From NCBI GenBank assembly GCA_006503535.1, contig QYRS01000003.1, forward strand, positions 3,410,001-3,474,000: a DNA stretch of 64,000 nt, written 5' to 3'. Origin of the DNA: Arthrinium phaeospermum. Its lineage: Eukaryota > Ascomycota > Sordariomycetes > Amphisphaeriales > Apiosporaceae. The notes under the pieces are model-generated. The model was not told where the DNA came from and made no database searches. It was given only the letters and a program-made list of their open reading frames with translations. This document shows positions 29,903 to 43,429 of this stretch, one piece after another; positions within the stretch are counted from its first letter, which is position 1, and every line of letters starts with the position of its first letter. A program made the translations under genes and the position numbers.

Positions 29903-31146
29903 TCACTGGATCCCGACACTCTGCCCATTGACGGACAACTCCGCCGTAAAGAGCGACCTCTCCCCCGTCGAGCCCTCGCCCGGCGCCGTCCGCCCATGGA
30001 ACACAGCCGTCCTGCCGTTCCAGTCAATGTCCAGCCCGCCGGGCCCGTAGATGCCGTTGTCGGTCATGGCCGTGGTGAGCAACGTGCCCTTGCGCTCGTA
30101 GTCGCCGTCGACGGTGCTAGACCAGGCGTACTTGATATCGTCTGGATGGACGTTCCAATTAGCCAAACAAAACTCCTATCCAAGGTGGTGGCTACCTAGT
30201 GAGGGTAATCTTGGTATCGACTTACAGTTATCGCTCGCATAGCAATTCGACGAGTAAAACAGCACGAACCCATCCCCCGCCCGCGCCAGCGACGGCGCCT
30301 CGACGATCCCGTCGTCACCGGCGCCGTTGTTGTCGAAGATGGTCTTGGGCGCGCCCGCGGGCCGGACGGCGTCGCGCTCCATCCGCTGGATCTCGATGGC
30401 GGTGGAGATGTACTCGTCGGACGTGCCGCCGCCGATGCAGTTGGTTGCGCCGCCCAGGGCGCTGCCGTCCACCTTCCAGACGACCCAGCGGTTGGTCCCG
30501 TCGTCGTAGCCCGCGGCGTCGATCAGGCCGCCGCCGGCGTCGTTGCAGGCGAGGGGCGCGTCCTGAGGGGAGAAGGGCCCCGTCGGGCTACGCGAGGTGG
30601 CGACGCCGATGCAGTGGCGGCCCCCCTTTTGGGGTGCCGTGTAGTACATGACGTAGTCCAGATTATCCTATCAAACAGTCAGTATTGGGCGTTTTCATAA
30701 TCATGAGTAGAGAGGTGGTATCTCACATTTCTCACCACGTCTGGCGCCCATATCCTCGGCGCGGGGACGCTCATGTCGACCCAGCCGCCCACGTCGGGCA
30801 TCGCCTCCTGGGGCGACGACCAGGACAGGACGTCGTTGGACACGACGACGGGCACGTTCTGGTCGCCGGCGCTGGTGCCGTAGGCGAACCACAGGCCCTG
30901 CCCGTCGCCGATGATGGACGGGTCCGGGAAGTCGCCGACGAAGGGGCCGGCGGCGGCACGTCTGCTCAGGGGGGATGAAGAAGAACCCTCATCACCGCGC
31001 GCCGCCGACGCCGCCCTCGCCACATTGGTGAGGCTGAGGGTCGGCGCCCTATCGTCTAGGACCGATGGGCTATCTCGGGCGGAGAAGGAAGAGGGAAGCA
31101 CAGCAGCGAGGCTGGCGCCAGGGAGGATTAGTAATATGCTCTTCAT
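29903..31146 (-). CDS. Secreted glycoside hydrolase family 43 enzyme (arabinanase/xylosidase-like)
   Basis: Exons 30727-31146, 30226-30667 and 29903-30141; introns 30668-30726 and 30142-30225; 366 residues. Signal peptide: MKSILLILPGASLAAVLP. A Ser/Arg linker precedes the five-bladed beta-propeller domain. Motifs: GDFPDPSIIGDG (residues 71-82, Asp of FPDPS as likely base), WAPDVV, and DDGIVEAPSL with the Glu as likely acid. Blade sequences include LWFAYGTS, YVMYYTAPQKG, GVATSRSPTGPF, GFVLFYSSN, and YDIKYAWSS. It would act outside the cell on arabinose- or xylose-containing plant polysaccharides; the exact substrate cannot be read. A TATA-like box lies about 108 nt upstream. The gene ends 130 nt from the tRNA. 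Confidence 0.9.
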
Positions 31147-31253
31147 AGTTGCGGTAACAGTATTGTGCCGTAGGCTAAAGGTGTGTGTGAGACTGACTAC
31201 TTCAAGGCATAGCCTTTGCTTCCAATCTACTCTTCGCGGTCGCACCGCAGTAG

Positions 31254-31260
31254 TTATATA
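31254..31260 (-). promoter_or_regulatory. TATA-like box of the GH43 gene
   Basis: TATATAA on the minus strand, about 108 nt upstream of the ATG at 31146. Confidence 0.5.
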
Positions 31261-33287
31261 CCGATGGGACATACAGTATCTTGTCGTGGGCCTTGGTCCA
31301 TGACGTTACGTTCCTCCGGGCAACAACTGCCGGGACCCCAAGCAGCCAAGCGCCGGCGACTGACAAGAGAGAGCAGAGATACCCTGGCGGTCAGTTGGAC
31401 CCTTTGGCCATGTTGTCAAGTGACGACGGTGACGGTTGGCTCAACGGCGCGCCCCCCTCGTTGGCGAACGGCTAGTGGTGCCTTGCGATCTAGGGTTGTG
31501 GCTTCCTCGTGTGAACCCACGTTACCCCCCATGCTTACCCCCCTAGCATCCAGCTAGCCTTGCGGCCTAAGATCGACAGTGATATGTATCGCTTTCCGAG
31601 GGGGACTCGCATTTTCATTCCCATGGTCCGGGAGGCGTAGGGCGAGCCTGTCAGCCTATGAGGTCGCAGCAGGGAGGGATCCTCCGCTGCGTGCCATGCG
31701 CTCCTTTTCCGAGTTCCGCCCCATCCATCTATCGTAGATCCCTTGCATCACCACATGACTCCCGGCTGCACGTAGCACCTTAGCGCAGGTGGGATTGGGA
31801 GCTTCTGGAAACGTAGCAGTGCGTTATTGCCTAGCTTTGTTTTTCTTAGGTACTTGATAAGTAATCAGCCAGGGAGTCCATAGAATCTCAAGAAACTCAG
31901 TGCGTGGGTTTGCGAGGTTATGGCTCGAGGCTGACCCATCTCGGCAGGCATACGGGACCTTGGTGAGCAGACAGGCAGGCAGGCTTGTAAGCTTGGCACT
32001 TGGAGCAATTGGATGCGAGCTTGCAACTCAGTAACGCGAAACGCTCTAACGAGTGCCATGTATTTGTTGGCAGTGCTTCTCACGTTTACACGACATATGC
32101 ATCGTGTCGAAAAAGACTGAAATAAAGAAAACAGTAAGCGAAGATCTTTCCTAGTCGGGTTCGTCTTCTCGTCACATTCTCACCCAAGAGCTGAAAAGGC
32201 GCCCGCCTACTGGACGGCGGCCTTTCTCGTCTGATGTCATTTGCTTGCTGACGGACAGGCAGCCTGCCCCGAAAACTAGGCGTGCGCCCATCCCGTCCGC
32301 TGGAAGGAAACATGATGCACCCCCACACCGGAATTCATTCCGACCCGGACACAACACTGCATGGAAAGTCACCTACATAGATACCTGACTAAAGATGTGG
32401 GTGACGGATGGTCTCCTGCAAGTGATACCCCGAAAGAAAGAAAAAAAAGAAAAGATCAATCGTTAGTGCTTTGCTCGCAATAGCGATCGGAACAAGTGCT
32501 CAGTCCGTCCATCTCGGGTTTCTGTTAATTGAAGGCGAGCCCGCTTGGCGCTAGAGTCATATAACCACATGTGACCAGGTCAAACTTACTCGGGGTTGGT
32601 CGCGAGCGAGCCAGCGGTTGTCTGCTGCCTATGCAGATCTTCCCATCTCACTATCCACTCTTTCCCCAGATTCCATCCCCCCAGGCAAGGGCGTGGGGCA
32701 CGCACCCAGGGCAGGGTCAGCGCTGTCATCGATGACGAGCGGCAGAGAAACCATTGGCCCGGGTTCCGACCAGCTGACCGTATAATGGTGGTTTGTTGTT
32801 CATGGGCTACTACTATAATCTTGGTCAGCACTCAGAATGAAATTTCCCAAACTCCTATTGGATGCGAACTCATGGAATATTCCCAAGGAATTTGATGGCA
32901 AGATTACCTAACGGATTAGTTGGGTGGCCCCTGAGAACCTTAACATCTTAGATCATGGAGCGAATAAGATAGCTCACAATCGGACAGCTGGCTATGGAAC
33001 ATAATAGTCCTATACCAAGAGCCCAGCAATGTGTTAGGTGCCAGAATGACCTCATTGTAGTTTGCTTTTCGTCTTCCGGCCAACCATCCGGTCCCTTGGT
33101 ACTTCATCAAACAGCAGTGAGGCTACACCGATTTTTCATTTGCATCTGACAACAGGAGAAAACGGGTTGGTGTTCCGTGGAGAAGACCAAACCCGAAATT
33201 CAGATAATATCCCCTTGATGGCCAGAACGCTGCTCCCACCAGATTATGCCGTACTGTACATACCAGAAATCAATTGGTGCTATTGGC

Positions 33288-33335
33288 ATAACGTTTATTC
33301 CGTTGAATGGAATAACGTTTATTCCGCTGAATGGA
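33288..33335 (+). repeat. 24-bp tandem duplication containing a palindrome
   Basis: Two units of ATAACGTTTATTCCG...GAATGGA differ by one base (GTTGAAT versus GCTGAAT). Each contains TTATTCC and, reading on, GGAATAA, so stems of 7 bp can form across the unit junction. Confidence 0.85.
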
Positions 33336-33470
33336 ATGCACGATTGGATAACCTGGCCTGTTAATTATCCACGGGAAGTACTGTACGAAAAGCAGCGCAA
33401 TCGCCATCAAGGAGATAGTTCTATTCCAGCATTAAGAGCCCTACCCTTCTAATAGTCTAATATACCACTA

Positions 33471-36039
33471 CTACAGGGACGACATGACGTCAGATAAGTC
33501 AGCAGCGAAGGTCATGCCGAGAGACCGGCTGCTGTCCTTCTTGGCCGAGGTCAAGGCCGACTCCACCACCGAAAGCACCTCCTTGACTCCCACGTCGACT
33601 CGCTGGGTCCCAGTGGCGTTCTGCAGCTCATGCAGGGCCTCGTTGATGTCTGCGTCCTGGAACACGCCAGTCGCAGCAAGCAGAGCCTGGAGCTCGGTGA
33701 GGTCCGACACGCAGGGCACAGCCAGCTTCCGGTTGAAGCCTCGCATGTCCAGGGACTCGAGGACTTGATGCTGTGACGATGTGCCGATCACCAGCAGCCG
33801 TCGACCCTGTCGAGGTTAATTAGTAAAGGAACAGTGCAATCTAAAGTCGTAGAATAAGACATACCTTTGGCGGCTCAGCTCGCATCAAGACGCTGATGAT
33901 TGTGGCGATTTCACTCTGAAATCTAGGTCCTACCGGAACGTAGGAGATCATGGTCTCGATCTCATCGAGAATCAGGATACTTTGTGTTGACTTGTACGCA
34001 TCTGTGAACGCCTTTTTGATGTAATCGATCTTGCTCGCTTCGCTCATGCCGATCATGTTTCTGGCCGTCACCAACTTCACGAACGGGAACCCAGAGTTGA
34101 GTGCAATATCGGCTGCCAGAGCTGTCTTGCCAGACCCATTGGGGCCATATAGCAGAATGCTGAAAAGACTACCTTTACCAGTAGCCACCTGTTCAGCAAA
34201 GATACTGCCGTTTTGTTGGATTCGTCGGATGTGAGGGCTGAAAGGAATAATGCCCTGCTCCCTAGCACGCTCAAGCTCATCCTCGGCAACACCAAAGGCA
34301 GGCTTGACATCGTCAAGAGCTCTCAGGAAATCCGCTTGCTCGAGCTTGATCTTCTCGACATCTTCAGGCTTGGGGCCCGCGCCTTCTCCAATCTTGACGT
34401 GTCGCTGGAAAGCGTACGACACCGAAGCCTTGCACAGACCGTTGATCTCGGCACCCGAGAAGTTCTTCGTCAAGGCAGCAAGCTCTGCGATGTTGACGTC
34501 GTCTGCCAAGCGGTTGTTGTCGCGCATCTTTCCTGTGTGGATCTTGAGAATCTGCTGGCGACCGTTCTCGTCGGGGAGTGCGATCTCCACGTGCACCTCC
34601 AGACGTCCTGGACGGAGCAGAGCCTCATCGATCATGTCCTTCCGGTTCGTCATGCCAATAAGGAGGATGTTGTTCAGCTGTTCCACACCATCAAGCTTGG
34701 TGAGAAGCTGGTTCACGACACTGTCGCCGACACCTGTGCCACCGCCGCCGCCACTTCCTCTCTGTTTGCACACGGCATCCAGTTCGTCGAAGATGATGAT
34801 ATGAAGTCCACTTTCGTCGCCCTTTTCCTTATATTCCTTCTCGGCATCCGCAAACATCTTACGCACGTTCTCTTCTGACTGACCCACGAACTTGTTCAAG
34901 ATCTCGGGACCGTTGATGATCTTGGGCTCGCGTGCGTTCAGCATCTTACCGATTTGCCTTGCAATGAGCGTTTTTCCGGTACCCGGAGGACCGAAGAGCA
35001 GTAGACCCTTCACGTGTGGCAGGCCCATCTGCTCCACGATGAAGGGAGGCATGAGCCGCGACTGGAAAGCTCGTCGGAAAATGGTCGAGAACTCGGTATC
35101 CAGACCACCAATACCCATATCTGCGAACTTGAAGTCTGGGCGCAAAATTGCATTGGCCACTGGTCTCCGGCTCGAGGCCTTTAGGTTGACGGTTGAAGCG
35201 GCATCCTTGAAGAAGTTGATGGTCGAGGCGTTGAACAAGATACCTCTGGCGTTCGGGTCACTGGTAGTGGGAGCCTCGGAGCCTTGGCCTTTCTCGCTAA
35301 GGTCGATGAGCGAGATAGTCTTCACAGTCATGGTGAATTTGACACCCTGGTAGTCCATCAAGAACTTCTGGCCAGGGGCTAATACCTGGTTCTGGTAGAC
35401 AGACTCCACGACTTTAGCCAACTCATCCTGGTCGTAAGGCTGGTCGGAAACGGCCTTTGGTGAAGCAAAAGCGATCTCGAGGTCGATAGTGCCAAGATAC
35501 GCCTTGCTTCCGCGAGAGAATGGGTCGTACTGCACACCCATGAACATATCCTGAGTACCTATACCGCACCATCTTCTCTGGGGGTCCGACAAGCTGATGC
35601 CACCCGAGGGGAAGCCTGGAGTTGGTCGTGCAGTCACCACATACTCTCCACGGATGTTTCCGCCCATCAGCATGACGTAGATGTCGCCCCCGTCACGGCT
35701 TTGGAAGTCTTCAGGGGAGACAGCGACAAGGTTGCCAAAGATGTAACGGTCAGCCATGCTGCCGGGCGGCAGTTTCTCCACCCGTAGCTGGACTGGTTGA
35801 GCTGGAGGCATGTTTTGTTGAGGCCTGCTCTGAGGTGGTGGTTGTTGTTGTCGCATCATTCCGGGGGATCTGGGACCGCCTGCACTGGGAGCGGGAGAGC
35901 CGTAAGAGCCTCTATCATAGCCTCCTGGACCACCTGGAGGGGGCGGCGGTGGGCCACCTGCAGCACCACCTACCTGCCGTCCAGGCAGGCCAACGTTGCC
36001 GCGAGGGCTCTTTCCGAATAAGTTATTGCGCAAATCCAT
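33471..36039 (-). CDS. SEC18: Sec18/NSF, AAA+ ATPase that disassembles SNARE complexes
   Basis: Exons 33865-36039 and 33471-33806, intron 33807-33864 (GTATGT, branch TACTAAT, GACAG); 836 residues. The start MDLRNNLFGKSPRG is preferred over in-frame upstream Met codons because the family starts near here. Order: Gly/Pro/Gln-rich N-extension; N-domain (VEKLPPGSMADRYIFGNLVAVSP); D1 with Walker A GPPGTGKT near residue 349, Walker B IIFDELDA near 413 and the MTNRKDMIDEALLRPGRLEV second-region motif; D2 with Walker A GPNGSGKT near 632 and LILDEIET near 688. With alpha-SNAP it recycles cis-SNAREs at ER, Golgi, endosome and vacuole membranes. Length fits filamentous fungal Sec18. Confidence 0.96.
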
Positions 36040-37728
36040 CTTTTTGTGATAATTTGCGAAAAGAGACAAGGAAGGACAAAGACGTGACGTTGGGGGTGGA
36101 ATAAATAATACCAGGTGTTGAGAGTACACGTTGATCTGACTACCTGACGCTGTGGCTTGAATAATCACCTAACCGGCCACTGGAATAGCGTGGAATAACC
36201 AACCCCACCAAGCCGCCACACATGTGCTGTCAATCGCTGCATAACCAGTGTATAATTGAAGGATAAGCTGGATAACTCTGTTTATTAGCCACGTTTACCC
36301 CACTAGCCAGCAAGGAGGTCGCGCAAGCACAGGCTCATGCGGCAGCTTTGTCACAGCTGGCGTTTCGGAATAACAGAAGACAAGTGAGAAACTTCCACTA
36401 GGAATTCAAAGTATAACTACAGGCAACAGGTTCCAACAGAATACCTATTCACTCATACGTATCAAGCAAGCATTTGCGCCCCTGGGGACAGGTCGCACAA
36501 CGTGACAGCTAGTGGGGCTGCCGTGGATCGAGTGGGCTACTACTCCGTACACTTTGATGTATTTATCTGCACATGTGGTTCAGGTACGGACTGGCAGTTC
36601 TGTGGTGTTATGTGATTGCACCATCGAGGCATCAATTCACTCGCTTCAAATCGGAGAGACCTCTACGGACATGGCTGTTACAGTTGGCTGGACCGCGCGG
36701 CAGCGTTTGAAACCCGCTCCATTGCCCAAAATCCTCGAACTGATTAGTTCGTTCATCCCACAACGGGAAGGAGGAGATGGGTACCTGCACGATGGCAGGC
36801 TGGGGGATCCTGGAAAACGTTCATGTTGGATGGCTGGCTCATGAGTCTGGCTACTACGTCAAAATATCACCAACACACATATGACTCAACATGGAAGTAG
36901 CAAGCTTATATCTCATTGCTTGCGCGGATTGATTACGAAACATGGATGTAGGGTTCAATACGGAAGGCAGAAGGGGCAGGCTCCAGTGTGACTGCTCGCA
37001 CCGACCACGGCGCACTGATAACACCCGTCGCGAAATGCTGCAGCCTTTGCAGAAACGCTCTTTCCATTGGAAGAGAGGGGGATGTTGATGGGTAGGTACG
37101 TTACATGAATTCGTGTCTTTGAAAATTATGTAATAGGAGCATTCAATACTGAAGCATTCGTCCTTCGGAGGATATCGTAGGACAGCCTTCTAACATGCCC
37201 GTCCGACTCTAGGTTCTCTTGTCTCAGACATGGCAGAACCAGATCCTGTGAATCATGCGCGCCTGATGATAATTGTGACAAGTAGTAATCTGACGAGACT
37301 GTGACTCTTGGTCATATACGCCGTTTAAGGCGATGTGATTCAATGGTCTGCTTCTGGCGTGAAGTCATGAAAAGATGGACCATCATTCTCAGCTCCGATG
37401 GTAAGGCGTGTTAGGTGCATATAGCTGAAAGGGGTGCAGTATTGTCGCATAGTTCAGGTGGTCATTCTAAGGTTGCGGCTTCCCGCCACATAGTCTCAGA
37501 TGAAGAAAAGTCCGTGACCGTCGTGGTTCCGCCTTGTGTGACCGGACAGAATATGTGCGATATGTGATGGATGACATGTCTCCTAATCCATGGGGCAAGA
37601 CAGTCATGGCGCGATTTCGGTCTCAGCCGTTACGGGGCTTCAGAGACCTGCAGCGAACGCCTCTCGGCCAGTATTTCGCATCCCCAAACTGGGAAATCCA
37701 CATTCGATTTCGATTCCCACCTGTCTTC

Positions 37729-38112
37729 TTAGACTTCTACGTGCTCTGACATGTCTTTGATAAGTTGGAGGCAGTGCCCGTCATCATCCTCGTAGGAGAG
37801 CAATCTTGCGGCAACCTTCGAGTCCTCCTCAGACACCAGAAGTTGTTCAAACAGCCGACAGTGTAATATGTGCGTGAGGAATGACAGATAGTACTTATGC
37901 CATCTGTCGATTCCACCGATGGCGGATGACGGCGGTTCATCGGAGATAAAGGCAAGGTTGTTGCTGCCCTGTAGCCATCTCAACATGCGACTACTGAGCG
38001 CTTTAGACGATCTAAGAGCCCCATCAGTTACCACGATGTAGCTTTCAGGGAATGCGATGTAAGTAATAAGCAGAAGAACCAAACGATAAATCGAAATCCT
38101 GTCTGCCGACAA
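37729..38112 (-). CDS. Hypothetical protein fragment
   Basis: An open frame of 127 codons without an ATG at its 5' end, so it would need an upstream exon. It has an N-terminal hydrophobic stretch (RLVLLLITYIAF) and an acidic end. No domain is recognised. Balanced amino-acid use is the only support. Confidence 0.2.
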   Translation of the reverse strand: MSADRISIYRLVLLLITYIAFPESYIVVTDGALRSSKALSSRMLRWLQGSNNLAFISDEPPSSAIGGIDRWHKYYLSFLTHILHCRLFEQLLVSEEDSKVAARLLSYEDDDGHCLQLIKDMSEHVEV

Positions 38113-38464
38113 GCCACGACGGAAGGAAGCCGCACATGGGCACGGTTGAGCTCACCTCTGTGGGAATATGGATCTGGAGCAATAGAGTATTGATCAGCCT
38201 TCCCCATCTCCACACAACGGAATGGGAAGCATTATCAAAGAGATCGGCTCCCCCTATACACCATTCGGGATAGTCAGCAGTCTTGGCGCTTCCCGGACTA
38301 CCAACTCCTCCTGCCGCAACTGGCCGATCAGTGGTTTACCCATAGTCTTGGTACTCAGCCATGGGGATCCAGTGAAGCTATCAGGCGTTGGGTTTGATCC
38401 AAATACTGGCATAGCTGTGTCTGACCTGAACCTTCAACAAGGCTGCAACTGATGTCTAGTGGCC

Positions 38465-38471
38465 TATATAA
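38465..38471 (+). promoter_or_regulatory. TATA-like box of the subtilisin gene
   Basis: TATATAA about 100 nt upstream of the ATG at 38571. Confidence 0.55.
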
Positions 38472-38570
38472 CATGAGTATGGCCGCCCATCTTTGGGGAT
38501 TGTTTCTAGTCATCATCGCAGGCCTACTTCCCAATCTTCCGATCTCCACGCCAGAAAACCCTGATTCAAC

Positions 38571-39997
<1,427 letters not shown>

Positions 39998-41345
39998 GAA
40001 AGCAGTTGCTCAATTTTTTAGTTATACCCTGTTGAGGACCTGGAGTTTGATGTGGATGATATGACAGGCTTCTGATAGCCTACCAGGTAGTTAGGTCATC
40101 AAGTAATGCCTATAATTCAGCCGTTATATAGATTGGAAAAGGGGTTGGTAGAATAAGCACTGATCGTCATTTCTCGTTGTATATTTCTTATTCCAAATAC
40201 ATTCATGCATGCCTTCCGCGTTTCGAACTGCTCTTCAGGCATTTTATGCCGTGCTGCCCTTAATTTTACGTGTACGTGTAAGGTTTAGCTGGGCTACTAC
40301 TGCTTGTACTGGCAGCATTGCAATTTGGCGTTAGCGACTCAGCGATTCAGCGCACATACATCGCCTATTGTCCTCGGAACAGTAGTCTGGAAGATTCTCA
40401 AACATCAGAGCAGGCAAAACCACGTCTTTTTGAGTCGCAGCAATAGTAACTCCGTTTGTCGGATTGAACTACAGACCCGAATACCGCGATGTATGTAAGC
40501 TTACAAAGCGAGGGAGCGTGTCCTGCATGTGTGTATTTTTACCTCTTGTGTGAAGCATGAATAGTTGACGTTGCACAGGCCACAACAGCAGCCAGCGCAC
40601 TTGTGTGGACGGGGTGCACAGTGGAGATTATTAGTGGTGTTCGTTCACTGTAGCGGGAACTGCGGAAGCGGCAGGCCCTGGTTTAGTTGGCTGTTCGCGT
40701 GATTTTATGTCATCATCCATGCCAGATCCTGCCCATGCGTTCTGCCCTGGTCCTCTATCGGTGCCAGAGCCCTGTTTGTCTGTCCGCTGCTTTCGCTTGT
40801 CTGGTGGTTCTCGGTTCTATTCTGGCTTGTGAAAATTCCTACACAAACCGGCAGCCTGGAATCTCGAACGTGTCTTTCCCAGGGTCACACCCACAGCCAG
40901 TCCCTTGATTGGCAGATGACGATTAGTGGTTACATCAATACATGTAACTTTACCAGATACCAGCACAGCACCAGCCCGCCTGTGCGCCTAACCCAACTTC
41001 GTCGGCTCGCGTGACTGACGTCCTACCTACTACCTGCGCGTGGCTTGAGTGGTGCCTTGCCTTGTACCGTACCGACTAGGTTGGAAATCCGCTGTCATCA
41101 CAAACCCCGTTGTCAGCAACAATGCGGCGGAGCTCGACTTCGCTGCAATCTTCTTCACCGTGGATCCGTTAAGTTTCGTCACCTCCATTTTCAGCAGCGC
41201 CGCCCATTTAAACACGCGTGAATCTCGGAGGGACCAACAACACGATCACCTGCACTGCACCTTCTGGCCTCTACGCTTCTACGACCTACAGCGGCTGTTC
41301 TCGGGCACCGTCTCGCTCCAGAGCCTACCGCCTTTCCCCTACAAC
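39998..41345. other. Intergenic and 5' leader of the DGK1-like gene
   Basis: No gene supported. The frame of the next gene is open back to 41049 but reads unlike protein N-termini of the family, so I treat it as leader. Confidence 0.5.
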
Positions 41346-42617
41346 ATGTCCGTCCGTGGCAAGCCGGCCATCCCGGCCACACCGCGCGTCATATCGCCGA
41401 GCCCCACGCCCTCGGAACTTCAAGACGATGCCTACAACGGCCCCGTCACTCGCTCGGCCGCTCGCAGGCGCCAAGTCGCCCGGGGTGTGTCTTCTCCCTC
41501 GATACCCTTCCACGAAACCATCGACGAGGACTCGGATCCAGAGCTGCGACGAGCCCGCGCCCGATCACGAAGCCCGATAAAGCCGAGGAAGGTACCGGGC
41601 TTCACTCCGGCGGCAACCCCCGCTCGGGCGAAATCCACAAGACTGGCGAAAAAGAAGGCGCTGGACGTAGTGCCATCAGAACAGCAAGAGGGTCTTTCGA
41701 ATGGGGCTGCAGCTGCGCCTGGAGAAGAAATAGAGGAGCTTTCAAATGGGGCAGCGGCTGTCACAACAAATGGACATCTGGCACCGCCCAAGTCCCCTGC
41801 CACCCCCGGCTGGAGCTGGCGAGACTTCAGTCGAAGCCCGAGTCCACTTGGTCTGATTCCCATACATCGGCATTTCAGAAACTTCGTACATAAGCACGAA
41901 GTCCCCAGGAAGGTGCTCCATGTGTCCATCGGCTTCTTCGTCTACTGGCTATACGTATCAGGTACCCAGACCACGAGCGTTACGCCCTGGCTGATGGCAG
42001 CCTTGATCCCGATTGCGACGACGGACTACCTGCGCCTCACCTACCCGTCTCTGAACCGCTTCTACGTCAAGTGCCTCGGTGCCTTCATGCGCGAGACGGA
42101 GTACGCGGGTGTCAACGGCGTTGTTTACTACCTTCTCGGCGCCTGGATTGTGCTGTACTTCTTCCCCAAGGACGTCGCGGTTGTTTCTGTCATGTTGCTC
42201 AGCTGGTGTGATACTGCCGCGAGCACATTTGGCAGACTGTACGGCAGGTACACTCCGCGCATCCGCCGCGGAAAATCCTTCGCCGGGTCGTTCGCCGCCT
42301 TCCTGATCGGTGTCGCCACCGCGGCATGGTTCTGGGGTTGGGTAGCACCCAATACACCTTCGTTCCCCGACGAGCAGCAGAACTTGTTCATGTTCCGCGG
42401 CGTTCTGCGACTTCCGGCCTACATCGCGGAACTTGTTGGCTTGAACGAGCAGCAGGCTACCGTTAGCGGTGGCGTTGCGCTCGGCATCATGAGTTTGTGG
42501 TCTGGCCTGGTGGCGGCGGGGAGCGAGGTGATCGATCTGTTTGGTTGGGATGACAACCTCACCATTCCGGTGTTGAGCGGTATTGGCATGTGGGGTTTCC
42601 TCAGGGTATTCGGCTAG
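41346..42617 (+). CDS. DGK1: DGK1-like CTP-dependent diacylglycerol kinase / CTP-transferase family membrane protein
   Basis: 423 residues, no intron. I chose Met at 41346 (MSVRGKPAIPATP); an upstream in-frame Met at 41049 would add 99 unlikely residues. Residues 1-165 are disordered, Ser/Pro/Arg-rich. From EVPRKVLHVSIGFFVYWLY onward there are about six membrane segments with the family signature: KCLGAFMRE, GVNGVVYYLLGAWIVLYFFPKDVAV, LLSWCDTAASTFGRLYGR, and RGKSFAGSFAAF. In yeast Dgk1 makes phosphatidate from diacylglycerol with CTP at the nuclear/ER membrane and counteracts the Pah1 phosphatase. The C-terminal segment WSGLVAAGSEVIDLFGWDDNLTIP is also typical of this family. Confidence 0.85.
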   Translation: MSVRGKPAIPATPRVISPSPTPSELQDDAYNGPVTRSAARRRQVARGVSSPSIPFHETIDEDSDPELRRARARSRSPIKPRKVPGFTPAATPARAKSTRLAKKKALDVVPSEQQEGLSNGAAAAPGEEIEELSNGAAAVTTNGHLAPPKSPATPGWSWRDFSRSPSPLGLIPIHRHFRNFVHKHEVPRKVLHVSIGFFVYWLYVSGTQTTSVTPWLMAALIPIATTDYLRLTYPSLNRFYVKCLGAFMRETEYAGVNGVVYYLLGAWIVLYFFPKDVAVVSVMLLSWCDTAASTFGRLYGRYTPRIRRGKSFAGSFAAFLIGVATAAWFWGWVAPNTPSFPDEQQNLFMFRGVLRLPAYIAELVGLNEQQATVSGGVALGIMSLWSGLVAAGSEVIDLFGWDDNLTIPVLSGIGMWGFLRVFG

Positions 42618-43414
42618 GTCCCAAAGGGGGAGGGTCGCCACGGGCATATATTCTAGATTGGTTGCATATGGGCGGCGTCTTGGGGATGTGTTTAGGGCTA
42701 GAGTCACCGGCATTTTCTGCGGTACTACCCCCTTTTGATAGGATAGAAGCGACACGACTAATGGGCACCACGAAACGGATGATACCTATACAGGGAACAA
42801 CTACTCAATCAATACCTACTTACGAACCTATGCCATCAGCCTGATTACTGCTGATATTGTCGTGCTGTGTGGGACTGGTTCCCCTTTGTACTGTCTCTCC
42901 ATTTGTGGATAACGGAGACGACGAAGGTACTCGTTCTGGGATTCGTTGAGTTCTTTCTACTTTCGCCTTCTAGAATTTTCGTTTGCTGCAGGTTTGTCTC
43001 GGGCTGTATAGAGATCTGCCCCGGATTGATGAAGAGATGACCATTTACGGAGCACAGGCTTGTAATCGGTTCATTGGCCTCGAAAACTGGCCGCCTGGCT
43101 GATTGAGCCTTTGCAATGGTGTGTACCATCAACCCAATCCATGCTAATGGGCGAATTCATGTATCAAGACCAGGAATCATCAAAATAGGATCGTCGTCAT
43201 GGGGCTTTTCTACATCGATGATGGGGAGCCTCGGCAGCAGGGGGGAAACAATTCGAGGATTTGCAACGTCAGGATGGGGGGAGCTCATCATGTTCTTCAT
43301 CCTTTCCCGCCGTGCCGCAGCAATTGACCTCTCAGGACGAAGCGACTCCCGTCTTGGTTGCCGATTTTTCGTCCTATTAGATCGTGCCCCATGGTACTGC
43401 ATATGTATATCTTC

Positions 43415-43429
43415 CACACACACACACAC
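43415..43429 (+). repeat. CA dinucleotide microsatellite
   Basis: About seven to eight CA units. Confidence 0.9.

Larger units (their letters stand above)
31147..33470. other. Intergenic, no gene supported
   Basis: 2.3 kb with short unsupported frames. Holds the GH43 promoter on the left and a 24-bp tandem duplication at 33288-33335. Confidence 0.5.
36040..38570. other. Intergenic, mostly empty
   Basis: 2.5 kb without a supported gene, apart from a doubtful frame at 37729-38112 (listed separately). No repeat or RNA gene recognised. Confidence 0.45.
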
